DNA of 64,000 nucleotides from Mangrovicella endophytica. Its GTDB lineage: Bacteria > Pseudomonadota > Alphaproteobacteria > Rhizobiales > Rhizobiaceae. The DNA lies in the NCBI RefSeq assembly GCF_002893625.1, contig NZ_PKMZ01000003.1, positions 248,001 through 312,000 of the forward strand, in the 5' to 3' direction. Position numbers and translations under genes: made by a program. Each line of letters starts with the position of its first letter. Positions within the stretch are counted from its first letter, which is position 1. Under the pieces are notes generated by a model. It was given only the letters and a program-made list of their open reading frames with translations, did not search any database and was not told where the DNA came from. Positions 32,599-42,131 of the stretch are shown here, piece by piece.

Positions 32599-32628
32599 CT
32601 TCATTGATTGACTGATCAATCAATGAAG
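32599..32628. promoter_or_regulatory. Perfect palindrome, BetI operator
   Basis: Thirteen-base arms CTTCATTGATTGA and TCAATCAATGAAG with a four-base spacer CTGA, ending 38 nt before the betI start. The inner TTGATTGA...TCAATCAA is the known choline-responsive BetI site pattern. BetI would repress its own betI-betA transcript from here and be released by choline. Confidence 0.85.
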
Positions 32629-32666
32629 GACAGGTTGCCAGGATCGACGGAGCAGGCGGAGGTCAC

Positions 32667-33254
32667 ATGGCACGGAGCGATATCGAGGGCGTTCGCCGCG
32701 AGGCGCTGATCCAGGCGGCGATCGGCGCCATCGAGGTGGAGGGCTCGCTCGACGTCACTATGGCGGCGATCGCCCGGCGGGCGTCAGTCTCGCCGGCGCT
32801 CGCGCACCACTATTTCGGCGGCAAGGACGATCTGATGATCGCCGCCATGCGCCACCTCCTGAAGGAATTCCGCGCCGGCGTCACGGCGCGCCTGCGCGCC
32901 GCCGAGACGCCGCGCCAGCGTGTAGGGGCCATCGTCGCCGGCTGCTTTGCTCCCGGCCAGTTCACCGCCGAGACGATCGCCGCCTGGCTGGTCTTCTATC
33001 TCAACGCCCGCCGCTCGCCGGAAGCGGCGCGGCTCCTCGCCGTCTATTTCCGCCGGCTGGAATCCAACCTAGTCGCGGCTCTCTCGCCGCTGACGGGACG
33101 AGGTGCCGCTCGCGATATCGCTGCTGCAGCGGGTGCCATGATCGATGGCGTGTGGCTGCGCCAGGCACTGACACCGAAACATGCGCCCGACGCTGCCGCT
33201 GCCATCGGCGCGGTCGAGCGCTTCGTCGATGCGGAGATTGCCCGATGCGCGTGA
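32667..33254 (+). CDS. betI: BetI, choline-responsive TetR-family repressor
   Basis: 195 residues. N-terminal TetR HTH with [27 protein letters not shown] (about 30-57), a BetI hallmark, preceded by [19 protein letters not shown]. The C-terminal ligand domain includes [22 protein letters not shown] and [14 protein letters not shown], also BetI-like. It represses glycine-betaine synthesis genes without choline. It overlaps betA by 10 nt and has its own operator just upstream. Confidence 0.92.
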   Translation: MARSDIEGVRREALIQAAIGAIEVEGSLDVTMAAIARRASVSPALAHHYFGGKDDLMIAAMRHLLKEFRAGVTARLRAAETPRQRVGAIVAGCFAPGQFTAETIAAWLVFYLNARRSPEAARLLAVYFRRLESNLVAALSPLTGRGAARDIAAAAGAMIDGVWLRQALTPKHAPDAAAAIGAVERFVDAEIARCA

Positions 33255-34909
33255 TCACGGAAGCCGACTATGTCATCGTCGGTTCGGGCTCGGCCGGCTC
33301 GGCGCTTGCCTATCGCCTGTCGGCGCATGGCCGCTACGACGTCGTGGTGATCGAGGCCGGCGGCACCGACGCGGGGCCGCTGATCCAGATGCCCGGCGCC
33401 CTGTCCATGCCGATGAACATGCCGCGCTACGACTGGGGCTACCGCGCCGAGCCGGAGGCCGCGCTCGGCGGTCGCCGGCTCGCAACGCCGCGGGGGCGGG
33501 TGATCGGCGGCTCGTCCTCGATCAACGGCATGGTCTATGTGCGCGGACATGCCCGCGATTTCGACCACTGGGCGGAGAGCGGTGCGCAGGGGTGGGGCTA
33601 TGCCGACGTCCTTCCCTACTTCAAGCGCATGGAGGCGATGGAGGGTGGCGACCCCGCCTGGCGCGGGACGGACGGGCCGCTGCATGTGCGTCGCGGCGTC
33701 ATGGCGAACCCCCTCTACCACGCCTTCATCGAGGCAGGCCGGCAGGCGGGCTATCCGGTCACCGACGACTACAATGGCGAGCAGCAGGAGGGCTTTGCCC
33801 CGATGCAGCAGACCATCTGGCGCGGCCGCCGCTGGTCGGCCGCCAACGCCTATCTGCGCCCCGCCATCAAGCGCGGCAACTGCCGGCTCCTGCATGCCGT
33901 GGCCCTGCGGGTCGCGCTGGAGGGTGACCAGGCGACCGGCGTCGTCGTCGGCAACGGCCGCCGCGAAACCGGGCTGGTGAAGGCGCGCCGGGAGGTGGTG
34001 GTGGCCGCCGGCGCCATCAACTCGCCGGTGCTCCTGATGCATTCGGGGATCGGCGATCCCGCCGAGCTTGCCGCCGCGGGCGTGACGACCAAGGTCGAAC
34101 GGCGCGGCGTCGGCAAGAACCTGCAGGACCATCTGGAGCTCTATATCCAGCAGGAATGCATCCAGCCGATCACCCTCAACGGCTATCTCGGCCTGTTCTC
34201 CAAGGGCCGGATCGGGCTTGAATGGATGCTGCTCCATACCGGCCACGGCGCGACCAACCATTTCGAGGCGGCGGGCTTCATCCGCTCGGCGGCGGGCATC
34301 GACTATCCCGACATCCAGTACCACTTCATTCCGGCGGCGGTGCGCTACGATGGCCGGGCGGCGGCGCCAGGCCACGGCTTCCAGGCCCATGTCGGGCCGA
34401 TGCGGTCCAAGTCGCGTGGGAGCATCCGCCTCAAGAGCGCCGATCCGGCCGAAGCACCGTCGATCCGCTTCAACTATATGAGCCACAGCGACGATTGGAC
34501 GGAGTTCCGCCAGGCGATCCGGCTGACGCGCGAGATCTTCGCGCAGGACGCCTTTACCCCCTATCGCGGCCGGGAAATCCAGCCGGGCGATGCGGTGAAG
34601 AGCGACGATGATCTCGACGCCTTCATCGCCCATCATGCCGAGAGCGCCTATCATCCCTGCGGCGCCTGCCGCATGGGCGCCGCAGATGATCCGGATGCGG
34701 TGGTCGATCCGCAAACGCGCGTCATCGGCGTCGACGCCCTGCGGCTCGCCGACTCCTCGATCTTCCCGCGGGTGACCAACGGCAATCTCAACGGACCCTC
34801 CATCATGGTCGGCGAGAAGGCGGCAGACCATATTCTCGGCGAGGGCATGCTGGCGGCCTCCAACCTCAAGCCCTGGATCGCGCCACATTGGCAGGACAGG
34901 CAGAGGTAA
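33245..34909 (+). CDS. betA: Choline dehydrogenase BetA
   Basis: 554 residues, the usual BetA length. GMC flavoprotein: FAD-binding [19 protein letters not shown] at the N-terminus, [52 protein letters not shown] (GMC signature 1), [15 protein letters not shown] (signature 2), and a C-terminal [10 protein letters not shown]...[19 protein letters not shown] with the catalytic His-Asn region. It oxidises choline to betaine aldehyde and on to glycine betaine. The ATG at 33245 lies within the end of betI. No betB or betC follows, so aldehyde oxidation depends on BetA itself or a gene elsewhere. Confidence 0.93.
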   Translation: MRVITEADYVIVGSGSAGSALAYRLSAHGRYDVVVIEAGGTDAGPLIQMPGALSMPMNMPRYDWGYRAEPEAALGGRRLATPRGRVIGGSSSINGMVYVRGHARDFDHWAESGAQGWGYADVLPYFKRMEAMEGGDPAWRGTDGPLHVRRGVMANPLYHAFIEAGRQAGYPVTDDYNGEQQEGFAPMQQTIWRGRRWSAANAYLRPAIKRGNCRLLHAVALRVALEGDQATGVVVGNGRRETGLVKARREVVVAAGAINSPVLLMHSGIGDPAELAAAGVTTKVERRGVGKNLQDHLELYIQQECIQPITLNGYLGLFSKGRIGLEWMLLHTGHGATNHFEAAGFIRSAAGIDYPDIQYHFIPAAVRYDGRAAAPGHGFQAHVGPMRSKSRGSIRLKSADPAEAPSIRFNYMSHSDDWTEFRQAIRLTREIFAQDAFTPYRGREIQPGDAVKSDDDLDAFIAHHAESAYHPCGACRMGAADDPDAVVDPQTRVIGVDALRLADSSIFPRVTNGNLNGPSIMVGEKAADHILGEGMLAASNLKPWIAPHWQDRQR

Positions 34910-34951
34910 GGCGTCCAGCTTGATCGGCATCGGCGTGCTGCTTAGCTTTGC

Positions 34952-34969
34952 CAGTTGATACGACAACTG
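34952..34969. promoter_or_regulatory. Palindrome CAGTTG-N6-CAACTG, candidate antitoxin operator
   Basis: Perfect six-base inverted repeat with spacer ATACGA, 16 nt before the antitoxin ATG and overlapping the expected promoter position. Phd/YefM antitoxins bind such repeats to repress their own operon. Assignment is by position only. Confidence 0.5.
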
Positions 34970-34985
34970 TGACGGGTGGGGTGTG

Positions 34986-35228
34986 ATGCGCACGATCCGG
35001 CTTGGCGATGCCGACGCTATTCCTTCGACGGTCGTGGATGATGCCGCCAACGGCATGCCTTCGATCATCGCGCGCGGTGGCGAACCGGAGGTCGTCGTAG
35101 TCAGCTTCGCCGAATGGGAGCGTCTCTCCACCGTTCCGTCTTTCGGACGTCTCCTGATGGCGTCTGGTCTGGAGGAGGGTGACTTGCCCGAGCGCAACCG
35201 AAAAGGTCTTCGCACTGCCGGCTTCTGA
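34986..35228 (+). CDS. Phd/YefM-family antitoxin
   Basis: 80 residues. MRTIRLGDADAIPSTVVDDAANGMPSIIARGGEPEVVVVSFAEWERL is the Phd/YefM fold, in which the N-terminal half dimerises and binds DNA; the C-terminal tail (LMASGLEEGDLPERNRKGLR) would wrap the toxin. A GTG directly before the ATG is an alternative start, and GGGTGGGG serves as ribosome binding site. It is followed by a PIN-domain toxin gene with only one base between the stop and the GTG start. It should neutralise that RNase. Confidence 0.88.
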   Translation: MRTIRLGDADAIPSTVVDDAANGMPSIIARGGEPEVVVVSFAEWERLSTVPSFGRLLMASGLEEGDLPERNRKGLRTAGF

Positions 35229-35229
35229 C

Positions 35230-35799
35230 GTGTATCTGGTCGACACGAACATCCTGTCCGCAGGGTCACCGACCGTCAGGATGCCTTTCGGCGAACTCGT
35301 CGCGTGGATGGATCGGGCATCGGCCAGTCTGTACTTGTCGGCGGTTACCGTGGCCGAAGTTCATGACGGGATCGAGAAGGCGCAGCGGGAAGGCGCGACT
35401 CGCAAGGCCGAGACACTGCGCGGGTGGTGGGAAACGGTCGAGCATCTCTATGGCGATCGAATCTTGCCCTTCGGCATCGCTGCTGCTCGCATCGCAGGAG
35501 CCTTGTCGGACCGTGCCCGATTTATCGGCGCCGAGCCCGGTTTTCCAGATATCGCCATTGCAGCGACGGCTGAGTTGCACGGCTTCACTGTTCTGACCCG
35601 CAATATCAGAGACTTCCGACCCCTCGGCGTTGCCTGTCTCGACCTTACGACGCGCTGCCACCGCTCCCGGCTAACGATCGGCCATCGACCGGCGCATAAC
35701 TTGAAATTGCGTGCCTCAAGGGCTGGAGGACCTGTCGTAGGCTCTCGGACTGCCGTAGCTTCCGACCTGTTCGTTGATCACTACGGAAAGCCCGCTTGA
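35230..35799 (+). CDS. PIN-domain (FitB/VapC-type) RNase toxin with extended C-terminus
   Basis: 189 residues, start codon GTG one base after the antitoxin stop. PIN catalytic acids: Asp5 (VYLVDTNILSAG), Glu in TVAEVHDGIEKAQREG, and Asp in GFPDIAIAATAELHGFTVLTRNIRDF, where the toxin normally ends near residue 140. An additional tail of about 50 residues with no recognisable domain runs to 35799, and its stop overlaps the TTG start of the hemolysin III gene (TTGA). The tail could be a read-through after loss of an earlier stop. Function: cleavage of specific RNAs when the antitoxin is degraded. Confidence 0.87.
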   Translation: MYLVDTNILSAGSPTVRMPFGELVAWMDRASASLYLSAVTVAEVHDGIEKAQREGATRKAETLRGWWETVEHLYGDRILPFGIAAARIAGALSDRARFIGAEPGFPDIAIAATAELHGFTVLTRNIRDFRPLGVACLDLTTRCHRSRLTIGHRPAHNLKLRASRAGGPVVGSRTAVASDLFVDHYGKPA

Positions 35800-36461
35800 C
35801 CGACCTAAGCCGAGGAACCGTCGCCTGGAACTATACGCTCGCCGAGCTGTGGGCCGATGGTGTCGTCCATGTCCTCGGCCTGCTGCTGGTGGTGGCCGGT
35901 GCAATCGCCTTTGCCTGGCGCCTGGCGGGCAACGGAACGGCCTCGGAGATCGCGGCCGTGTCGATCTATCTGGCCGCGCTGCTCCTCTCCACGAGCGCCT
36001 CGGCCGCCTACAACATGTGGCCCGTCTCGACGTTGAAATGGCTGCTGCGGCGCCTCGACCATGCGGCGATCTACCTTCTGATCGCCGGCACCTACACACC
36101 CTTCCTGGTGAAGACCGGCATCTGGTGGCTGCTCGCCGGCGTCTGGTCGGTGGCGATCGCGGGCGTCGCGCTGAAACTCCTGCGGCCGGGCGAGTTCGAC
36201 CGGCTGTCGATCCTCCTTTATCTCGCGCTCGGCTGGAGCGGCGTGGTGGTCGGCCGTACCATCTGGCTGTCGCTGTCCGGCACGGTGCTCTGGCTGATCG
36301 TCGCCGGCGGCGTGGTCTATTCGCTCGGCGTCATCTTCCATCTGGCCGAACGTCTGCGCTTTCAGAACGCCATCTGGCATGGCTTCGTGCTTGTTGCCGG
36401 CTGCATCCATTTCGCCGCCGTCTGGTGCGCCAGCACGATGGCCGTCGCGCCCCTCGCCTGA
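35796..36461 (+). CDS. Hemolysin III/TrhA-type membrane protein (PAQR family)
   Basis: 221 residues, seven transmembrane helices. Start TTG, coupled to the toxin stop. Signatures: [19 protein letters not shown] in TM1, [27 protein letters not shown], and a last-helix [21 protein letters not shown]. The TM2 position normally YH (SxxYH) reads SAAYN, so one presumed zinc-ligand histidine is Asn, while the two C-terminal histidines remain. PAQR/CREST proteins are membrane hydrolases, and bacterial TrhA affects membrane lipid homeostasis. There is no evidence of real haemolysis. Confidence 0.85.
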   Translation: MTDLSRGTVAWNYTLAELWADGVVHVLGLLLVVAGAIAFAWRLAGNGTASEIAAVSIYLAALLLSTSASAAYNMWPVSTLKWLLRRLDHAAIYLLIAGTYTPFLVKTGIWWLLAGVWSVAIAGVALKLLRPGEFDRLSILLYLALGWSGVVVGRTIWLSLSGTVLWLIVAGGVVYSLGVIFHLAERLRFQNAIWHGFVLVAGCIHFAAVWCASTMAVAPLA

Positions 36462-36567
36462 CCTCGTCGCCCGATCGGCAGCACCGACCAGTGTGGGGCG
36501 AGCCGTCAGGCGATTGACTTCACCGCGCCGATTGTCGATTTCGCTCTCATTCCGCAGGAGAGCCGAC

Positions 36568-38742
36568 ATGTCCGATCGCATCGATGTCCATGGCCTGAAG
36601 GTCGCCGCCGTTCTGAAGCGCTTCATCGACGAGGAGGCGCTGCCGGGCACCGGCATCGAGCCCGAGCGCTTCTGGTCCGGCCTCGCTGCGATCCTGGCGG
36701 ATCTGGCGCCGCGCAACCGGCAGCTGCTCGACAAGCGCGAGACGCTGCAGGCCGAGATCGACGATTGGCATCGTCAGCGCCGCGGTCAGGCCGTCGATGC
36801 GGAGGCCTATCGCAGCTTCCTCCGGGAGATCGGCTACCTCGTTCCGGAAGGCGCCGACTTTGCCGTCGACACCGCCAATGTCGATCCCGAGATCGCGCTG
36901 ATCCCCGGTCCGCAGCTGGTCGTGCCGCTGATGAACGCGCGCTACACGCTGAACGCCGCGAACGCCCGCTGGGGCTCGCTCTACGACGCCCTCTACGGCA
37001 CCGACGCGCTCGGCGACCTGCCGCAGGGCGGCGGCTTCGATGCCGCGCGGGGCGCCCGCGTCGTCGCCTGGGCCAAGAGCTTCCTTGATGAGGTGGCTCC
37101 GCTCGACGACGCCTCCCATGCGGACGTCGTCGCCTATGCCGTCGAGAACGGCGTCCTGCGCGCGCGCCTCGCTTCGGGCGGCGAGATCGGGCTTGCCGAC
37201 CTTGCCGTCTTCGCCGGCCATACCGGCTCCGCCGCGGCCCCGACCTCGGTCCTCTTCCGGCACAATGCCCTGCATGTCGAGGTGCGGATCGACGCCGCCC
37301 ATCCCATCGGTGCCACCGATCCTGCCCATGTCGCGGACGTCGTTGTGGAAGCGGCGGTGACGGCGATCTGCGACTGCGAAGATTCGATCGCCGCGGTGGA
37401 TGCCGACGACAAGACGGCGGTCTACCGCAACTGGCTCGGCCTGATGAAGGGCGACCTGACGGAAACGTTCAAGAAGAACGGCCAGCCGATGACGCGCCGG
37501 CTGGAGGCCGACCGCCGCTATGTGGCCCCGGACGGCTCGGCGCTGGTGCTGCCGGGCCGCTCGCTGCTGCTGGTGCGCAATGTCGGCCACCTCATGACCA
37601 ACCCGGCGGTGCTGCTGGCCGATGGATCGGAGGCGCCGGAGGGGCTTCTCGACGCCATGGTGACCTCGGCGATCGCGATCCACGACCTGAAGAAGATGGA
37701 CGGGATACGCAACTCGCGCTGCGGCTCGATCTACATCGTCAAGCCCAAGATGCATGGGCCGGAGGAGGTCGCCTTCACGAACGACATCTTCGCGCGGGTC
37801 GAGGATGCGCTCGGCTTGCCCCGCTTCACGCTGAAGGTCGGCATCATGGACGAGGAGCGGCGCACCACCGTCAACCTCAAGGAGTGCATCCGGGCGGCGC
37901 GCTCGCGCGTCTTCTTCATCAATACCGGCTTCCTCGACCGCACCGGCGACGAGATCCACACCTCGATGGAGGCTGGCCCCATGGAGCGCAAGTCGCTGAT
38001 GAAGGGCCGGCCCTGGATCGCCGCCTATGAAGACTGGAACGTCGATGTGGGCCTGGCCTGCGGTCTGCGCGGCCACGCCCAGATCGGCAAGGGCATGTGG
38101 GCGATGCCGGCCCGCATGCACGACATGCTGGAGCAGAAGCTCGCTCATCCGAAGGCCGGCGCCAACTGCGCCTGGGTGCCGAGCCCGACCGCGGCGACGC
38201 TGCACGCCACCCACTATCACCGCGTCGACGTGCTGGCGCGGCAGGATGAGCTCGCGCGTGGCGGACGCCGCGCGGGGCTTGCCGACATCCTGACGATCCC
38301 GCTCGCCGATGGCGCGAACTGGTCGGAGGCGGAGATCCGCGCCGAGGTGGAGAACAACGCGCAAGGCATCCTGGGCTACGTCGTGCGCTGGATCGACCAG
38401 GGCGTCGGCTGCTCCACCGTGCCCGACATCAACGATGTCGGCCTCATGGAGGACCGCGCCACCTGCCGCATCTCGTCCCAGCATCTTGCCAACTGGCTGC
38501 ATCATGGTGTCGTCAGCCATGACGAGGTGATGGACGCGATGCGCCGCATGGCGGCCAAGGTGGATGCCCAGAATGCCGGCGATCCTCTGTATCGGCCGAT
38601 GGCGCCGGACTTCGACGGCTCGATCGCCTTCCAGGCAGCCTGCGAGCTCGTCTTCGAGGGCCGCGTGCAGCCGTCCGGCTATACGGAGCCGGTCCTGCAT
38701 CGCCGCCGGCTGGAGAAGAAGGCGGCAGGCGCCGCCGCCTGA
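36568..38742 (+). CDS. glcB: Malate synthase G
   Basis: 724 residues, the normal length of the monomeric G isoform. It condenses glyoxylate and acetyl-CoA to malate. Signatures: [59 protein letters not shown], the catalytic stretch [51 protein letters not shown], and [33 protein letters not shown] precedes the ATG. The gene stands alone with its own terminator; no isocitrate lyase or glycolate genes are near, so it may serve glycolate/glyoxylate or C2 metabolism. Confidence 0.96.
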   Translation: MSDRIDVHGLKVAAVLKRFIDEEALPGTGIEPERFWSGLAAILADLAPRNRQLLDKRETLQAEIDDWHRQRRGQAVDAEAYRSFLREIGYLVPEGADFAVDTANVDPEIALIPGPQLVVPLMNARYTLNAANARWGSLYDALYGTDALGDLPQGGGFDAARGARVVAWAKSFLDEVAPLDDASHADVVAYAVENGVLRARLASGGEIGLADLAVFAGHTGSAAAPTSVLFRHNALHVEVRIDAAHPIGATDPAHVADVVVEAAVTAICDCEDSIAAVDADDKTAVYRNWLGLMKGDLTETFKKNGQPMTRRLEADRRYVAPDGSALVLPGRSLLLVRNVGHLMTNPAVLLADGSEAPEGLLDAMVTSAIAIHDLKKMDGIRNSRCGSIYIVKPKMHGPEEVAFTNDIFARVEDALGLPRFTLKVGIMDEERRTTVNLKECIRAARSRVFFINTGFLDRTGDEIHTSMEAGPMERKSLMKGRPWIAAYEDWNVDVGLACGLRGHAQIGKGMWAMPARMHDMLEQKLAHPKAGANCAWVPSPTAATLHATHYHRVDVLARQDELARGGRRAGLADILTIPLADGANWSEAEIRAEVENNAQGILGYVVRWIDQGVGCSTVPDINDVGLMEDRATCRISSQHLANWLHHGVVSHDEVMDAMRRMAAKVDAQNAGDPLYRPMAPDFDGSIAFQAACELVFEGRVQPSGYTEPVLHRRRLEKKAAGAAA

Positions 38743-38755
38743 CATACGTCCAAAG

Positions 38756-38795
38756 CAAAGCCGGCCGGCTCCACTAGGAACCGGCCGGCTTTGTG
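38756..38795 (+). terminator. Hairpin terminator after glcB
   Basis: Perfect 12-base stem AAAGCCGGCCGG (38757-38768) / CCGGCCGGCTTT (38781-38792) with a 12-base loop, 14 nt after the glcB stop. The A/T ends of the stem give a T-run for the plus strand and another for the minus strand, so it may also stop transcripts of the convergent TadG-like gene. Confidence 0.8.
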
Positions 38796-38845
38796 TCTCA
38801 ACGATCCGGCGAGGAGACCTGGCTTGATGCGTGTTCCTCTGGTCC

Positions 38846-40456
38846 TTACGAGGTGATCTGCAGCTTGCGGATCCGGCTGGCGATGTCGTCGAAGATTTCC
38901 TGCAGCTTGGAGGAATCCGGCGCGTCGTAATAGTGCGACGCGTCGGTGGCGCAGTTGCTGAGGAGGGTCGAGCTCTCCGAACTGTCGACCTCGAGGCGGA
39001 TCGTATAGACCTCCATCTTGGCGGACTTCTTGGCGTATTCGCAGGCGGCGCTGGTCATCTTGTTCATCGCCGTCAGCACGGTCGATTCGGACGGGGGCGT
39101 CGCGGTGCCCGCCGTCGTGATCGTGCAGTTGCCGTCGCTCGTCAGCGTGTTGTTGCGACAGACGGTATAGGCACCTGAATCCGACTTGTACGAGCCGTCG
39201 TAGCGACCATCCTTGATGTAACCCATCGACGAGTAGGCGGATTTGTTGGTGTTGCTCAGGCGGGTGATCGAGTTGTCGCCGTCCGTCAGCAGCACCATGA
39301 TCTTCTGCACGTCCGCGGTCGTGGCCAGCCCTTCCGTGAACGGCTCGCCCGGCGACAACACCCGCATGCCCCAGGAGACGCCCTCGGTGATGTTGGTCGA
39401 GCCGGACGCTTCCAGCTTGGCGATCTGCGACTTCACCTTGGCATAGTCGTTGGTGAGCGCGGTGATCGGCTGGATGTCGCAGTCCCAGTCTGGGCCCTGT
39501 GGCGTCGAGACGTTGGAGTAGAAGCGGTAGGAGTAGTTCTTGGACACCCGGCTGTAGGTCCAGACCCCGTTCTTCTTGACGACGCCGAGGCCTTTTAGGC
39601 TGGAGTCGGCCATGTAGTCGTTAGGATAGATCTTGGATCCCCAGCTCGTAGTCGACGGCTCGTCCGGCGTGAAAACGGGTAGGAACAACGTCCGCGGCGT
39701 CGTCGTCGATGGCGTGGTATCGTCGACCGAATAGGTCTCGCTGCCGCTTTCCAGACGGGTCTGGACGCAACCCGGCCAATCGATCCCAAAGCTGTCCTTG
39801 AACATCTTGATGCGGCTGACGCCGACGGGGATGATCGAGCCCGGCTCCTGCAGCAGGCCGTCCTTGTCGATCCAGGACGCCGTCGCCTTGTCCTTGCCGA
39901 CATTGACGTAGTTGGCAAAGGGCACCAGCGCAAAGGAGACGCGCCGGCGCATGATCTCCGTATCCGTCAGCGCGTCCACCATCTTGGATGCGGCGTCGCG
40001 CATGTTCTTGATCTTGGTGCCTTCCATCGAGCCGGTGGTGTCGAGCACCAGCACGATCTCGTATTTGGTCGGCGGATACTGCACGGTGCCGCTGACCGTG
40101 GCGTTCAGGGACACGAAATCGAAGATGCCGCTCAAAGTGTTCGGCACCACCGTCTTCGCGGTGACTACGGCGCCCCAGGAGGTCAGCTGAACCGTCAGGT
40201 CCGAATAGGACGTGCCGTAATTGGCCTTCACCATCTTGGCGGCGATATCGTTCGCCTTGGTCTGGTCGAAGCCGGAATCCTTCACCACCGCAAGAGCTGC
40301 GGAATCGATCGCATCCTGAAGCCGGGTCTGCGCATTCTGTGAACGGGCAAGGTCGATCGCCGCGCCCATTCCGAAGACCAGCGGCACGGCGAGCAGCGCC
40401 GTGATGACGGCGAAGTTGCCCTTGGCGTCGTGCCGGAAGCGGTCGAAGATCGTCAT
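38846..40456 (-). CDS. TadG-like pilus-assembly/vWA-domain protein
   Basis: 536 residues. The N-terminus (FDRFRHDAKGNFAVITALLAVPLVFGMGAAIDLARSQNAQTRLQDAIDSAALA) is the TadE/TadG-type secretion helix, with Arg/Lys-rich start and hydrophobic core. A von Willebrand A domain begins near residue 133 with the MIDAS motif DTTGSM and continues to MVLLTDGDNS and YTIRLEVD. Cys residues are spread in the middle. TadG-like proteins associate with Tad pili or the outer surface and bind metal through the MIDAS. No other tad/cpa genes are in the window. It is convergent with glcB and shares its terminator region. Confidence 0.85.
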   Translation of the reverse strand: MTIFDRFRHDAKGNFAVITALLAVPLVFGMGAAIDLARSQNAQTRLQDAIDSAALAVVKDSGFDQTKANDIAAKMVKANYGTSYSDLTVQLTSWGAVVTAKTVVPNTLSGIFDFVSLNATVSGTVQYPPTKYEIVLVLDTTGSMEGTKIKNMRDAASKMVDALTDTEIMRRRVSFALVPFANYVNVGKDKATASWIDKDGLLQEPGSIIPVGVSRIKMFKDSFGIDWPGCVQTRLESGSETYSVDDTTPSTTTPRTLFLPVFTPDEPSTTSWGSKIYPNDYMADSSLKGLGVVKKNGVWTYSRVSKNYSYRFYSNVSTPQGPDWDCDIQPITALTNDYAKVKSQIAKLEASGSTNITEGVSWGMRVLSPGEPFTEGLATTADVQKIMVLLTDGDNSITRLSNTNKSAYSSMGYIKDGRYDGSYKSDSGAYTVCRNNTLTSDGNCTITTAGTATPPSESTVLTAMNKMTSAACEYAKKSAKMEVYTIRLEVDSSESSTLLSNCATDASHYYDAPDSSKLQEIFDDIASRIRKLQITS

Positions 40457-40548
40457 AGTCGGGCGGTCCTGAGGCTGACGGGATCGCCGATCATCGCTGA
40501 AAAAGCTTATCGCGTGGTCAATTCAGCCGGAGCAATGCGAGCGATCCC

Positions 40549-41226
40549 ATGAACTGGACGGCCTCCATCGACAATTATTGCGAGCGTGTCGGCACCGCAT
40601 TCTGGGCCGAGCCGCTCAATGCCGTCTCGAACGCCGCCTTCATCATTGCAGCCCTTGTCGGGCTTGTCATATGGCTGCGCTCCGGCCGCGGCGACCGTTG
40701 GAGCGGCGCCATGGTGGCCGTGGTCTTCGTCGTCGGCGTCGGCTCCTTCCTGTTCCATACCTTCGCCAACCGCTGGTCGAGCCTGGCGGACGTCATCCCG
40801 ATTGCCGTCTTCATCTATGGCTACTTCGCCCTGGCGTTGCGGCGTTTCGTCGGGCTTTCACCGCTGACGACCGCCTTTGCCACGGGCGCCTTCCTGATCG
40901 CCTCCTTTGCGCTCGCACCCTTCCTCGAGCCTCTGGTCGGCTCGTCCTCGGGCTATGTGCCGGCGCTGCTGGCGCTGCTTGGCATCGGCCTGTGGCTGGT
41001 GGCGCACAGGCGCCGGCAGGGGATCAAGCTGGTCGCTGCCGGCATCATTTTCGCGGCGTCGCTCGGCTGGCGCATTGTCGACATGCCGCTCTGCGAGGAG
41101 TGGCCGGCGGGCACCCATTTCCTGTGGCACATCTTCAATGCCGTGACGCTCGGCCTGCTTCTGATCGCCGCAATCCGCAACGCTGCCGATCGTGCGGACA
41201 AGGCCGCCCGCCCCGTGGCGGTCTGA
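40549..41226 (+). CDS. Ceramidase-domain (alkaline ceramidase-like) membrane protein
   Basis: 225 residues, about seven transmembrane helices. NAVSNAAF, VGVGSFLFHTFANRWSSLADVIPIAVFIYGYF and EEWPAGTHFLWHIFNAVTLGLLL are the alkaline ceramidase (PF05875) signatures; the Ser, the TM2 His, the Asp of SLADVIP and the HxxxH-type pair of the last helix would form the zinc-hydrolase site of the CREST superfamily. The real substrate in bacteria is unknown. The ATG at 40549 begins MNWTASIDNYCERV, like eukaryotic enzymes (DWCE.N). It is divergent from the TadG-like gene. Confidence 0.83.
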   Translation: MNWTASIDNYCERVGTAFWAEPLNAVSNAAFIIAALVGLVIWLRSGRGDRWSGAMVAVVFVVGVGSFLFHTFANRWSSLADVIPIAVFIYGYFALALRRFVGLSPLTTAFATGAFLIASFALAPFLEPLVGSSSGYVPALLALLGIGLWLVAHRRRQGIKLVAAGIIFAASLGWRIVDMPLCEEWPAGTHFLWHIFNAVTLGLLLIAAIRNAADRADKAARPVAV

Positions 41227-41231
41227 GCGTC

Positions 41232-41270
41232 AAAACAGAAAGGCCGGGCGCTTCCCCCGAAGCACCCGGC
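41232..41270 (-). terminator. Terminator of the L,D-transpeptidase gene (possibly bidirectional)
   Basis: Stem GCCGGG-x-GCTTC / GAAGC-x-CCCGGC (41243-41270) with one mismatch and a CCCC loop. Read on the minus strand it is followed by CTTTCTGTTTTG, a fair T-run, 54 nt beyond the transpeptidase stop. It lies between two convergent genes. Confidence 0.65.
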
Positions 41271-41324
41271 CCATGGCGGTCCCCCGCCTTATCTGCATGT
41301 CGCCGGACAGAACCGGCGAAATCG

Positions 41325-42131
41325 TCAGCTGGAGCGCTTCTTGACGTTGCGCTTGCCGGTCGCTGCGGCCGCCTTCTGCGGCTTTGGCGCGGTCTGCGAG
41401 ACCATCTGCTCCTTACCCTGCAGCACCACGACCTTGGCGTTCAGCGGCACGCGCTCGTAGAGGTCGATGATGTCCTGGTTCATGAAGCGGATGCAACCGG
41501 ACGACACGGCCTTGCCGATCGACCACCATTCCGGCGTGCCGTGCAGGCGGTACAGCGTGTCGCGGCCGTTCTGGTAGAGGTAGAGCGCACGCGAGCCGAG
41601 CGGGTTCTGCAGGCCGGGATCCATCCCCTTGCCGTCGCGGAACTTCTCGAGATCGGCGCGGCGATCGATCATCTCGACCGGCGGAAACCAGCGCGGCCAG
41701 TGCTGCTTGTCCTTGATCTCGGCATTACCGGCCCAGGAGAAGCCGCTCTTGCCGACGCCGATGCCGTAGCGCATCGCGGTGCCGCCGGTCTCGACGACGT
41801 AAACGAAGCGGTGCGGCGTATCGACGACGACCGTTCCCGGCTCGTAGTCGCGGCCAGCGTCATAAACGACGCGCTGGCGCAGGAACTGCGGATCGATCTT
41901 CTCGACAGGGATGGCGGGAAGCATGAAGCCGTCATCCTCCATGGCCGCGTAGGCCGTCGCCGGAGCGACGCCGAAGGTGCGGTCCTCGATGATCGGCTGC
42001 GGCGAGGCGAAGGCCGAGACGCGCGCCATCGCAGCGGAGGCGTCACTCGCCACCTTGCTGGAAGCGCAGCCGGACACGAGAGCAACACCAATCAGGGCGG
42101 CGCTGGTCAGGAGGAATTTCGTTTTCATCAT
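41325..42131 (-). CDS. L,D-transpeptidase (YkuD family) lipoprotein
   Basis: 268 residues. A signal sequence with lipobox LVSGCAS (about residues 18-24) suggests a periplasm-facing lipoprotein. The YkuD catalytic domain carries HGTPEWWSIGKAVSSGCIRFMNQDIIDLYERV, with the catalytic Cys in SSGCIR and the His-Gly pair. It forms 3-3 peptidoglycan crosslinks or attaches outer-membrane proteins to peptidoglycan. A basic tail (KPQKAAAATGKRNVKKRSS) ends the protein. Two adjacent ATGs (42131, 42128) are possible starts. Upstream in-frame codons to 42383 are not coding-like. Confidence 0.9.
   Translation of the reverse strand: MMKTKFLLTSAALIGVALVSGCASSKVASDASAAMARVSAFASPQPIIEDRTFGVAPATAYAAMEDDGFMLPAIPVEKIDPQFLRQRVVYDAGRDYEPGTVVVDTPHRFVYVVETGGTAMRYGIGVGKSGFSWAGNAEIKDKQHWPRWFPPVEMIDRRADLEKFRDGKGMDPGLQNPLGSRALYLYQNGRDTLYRLHGTPEWWSIGKAVSSGCIRFMNQDIIDLYERVPLNAKVVVLQGKEQMVSQTAPKPQKAAAATGKRNVKKRSS

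Noticed and set aside
35796-36461. Haemolysin/virulence gene
   Set aside because: Hemolysin III is a historical family name. The protein is a seven-helix PAQR membrane protein; nothing in the sequence indicates a secreted cytolysin.
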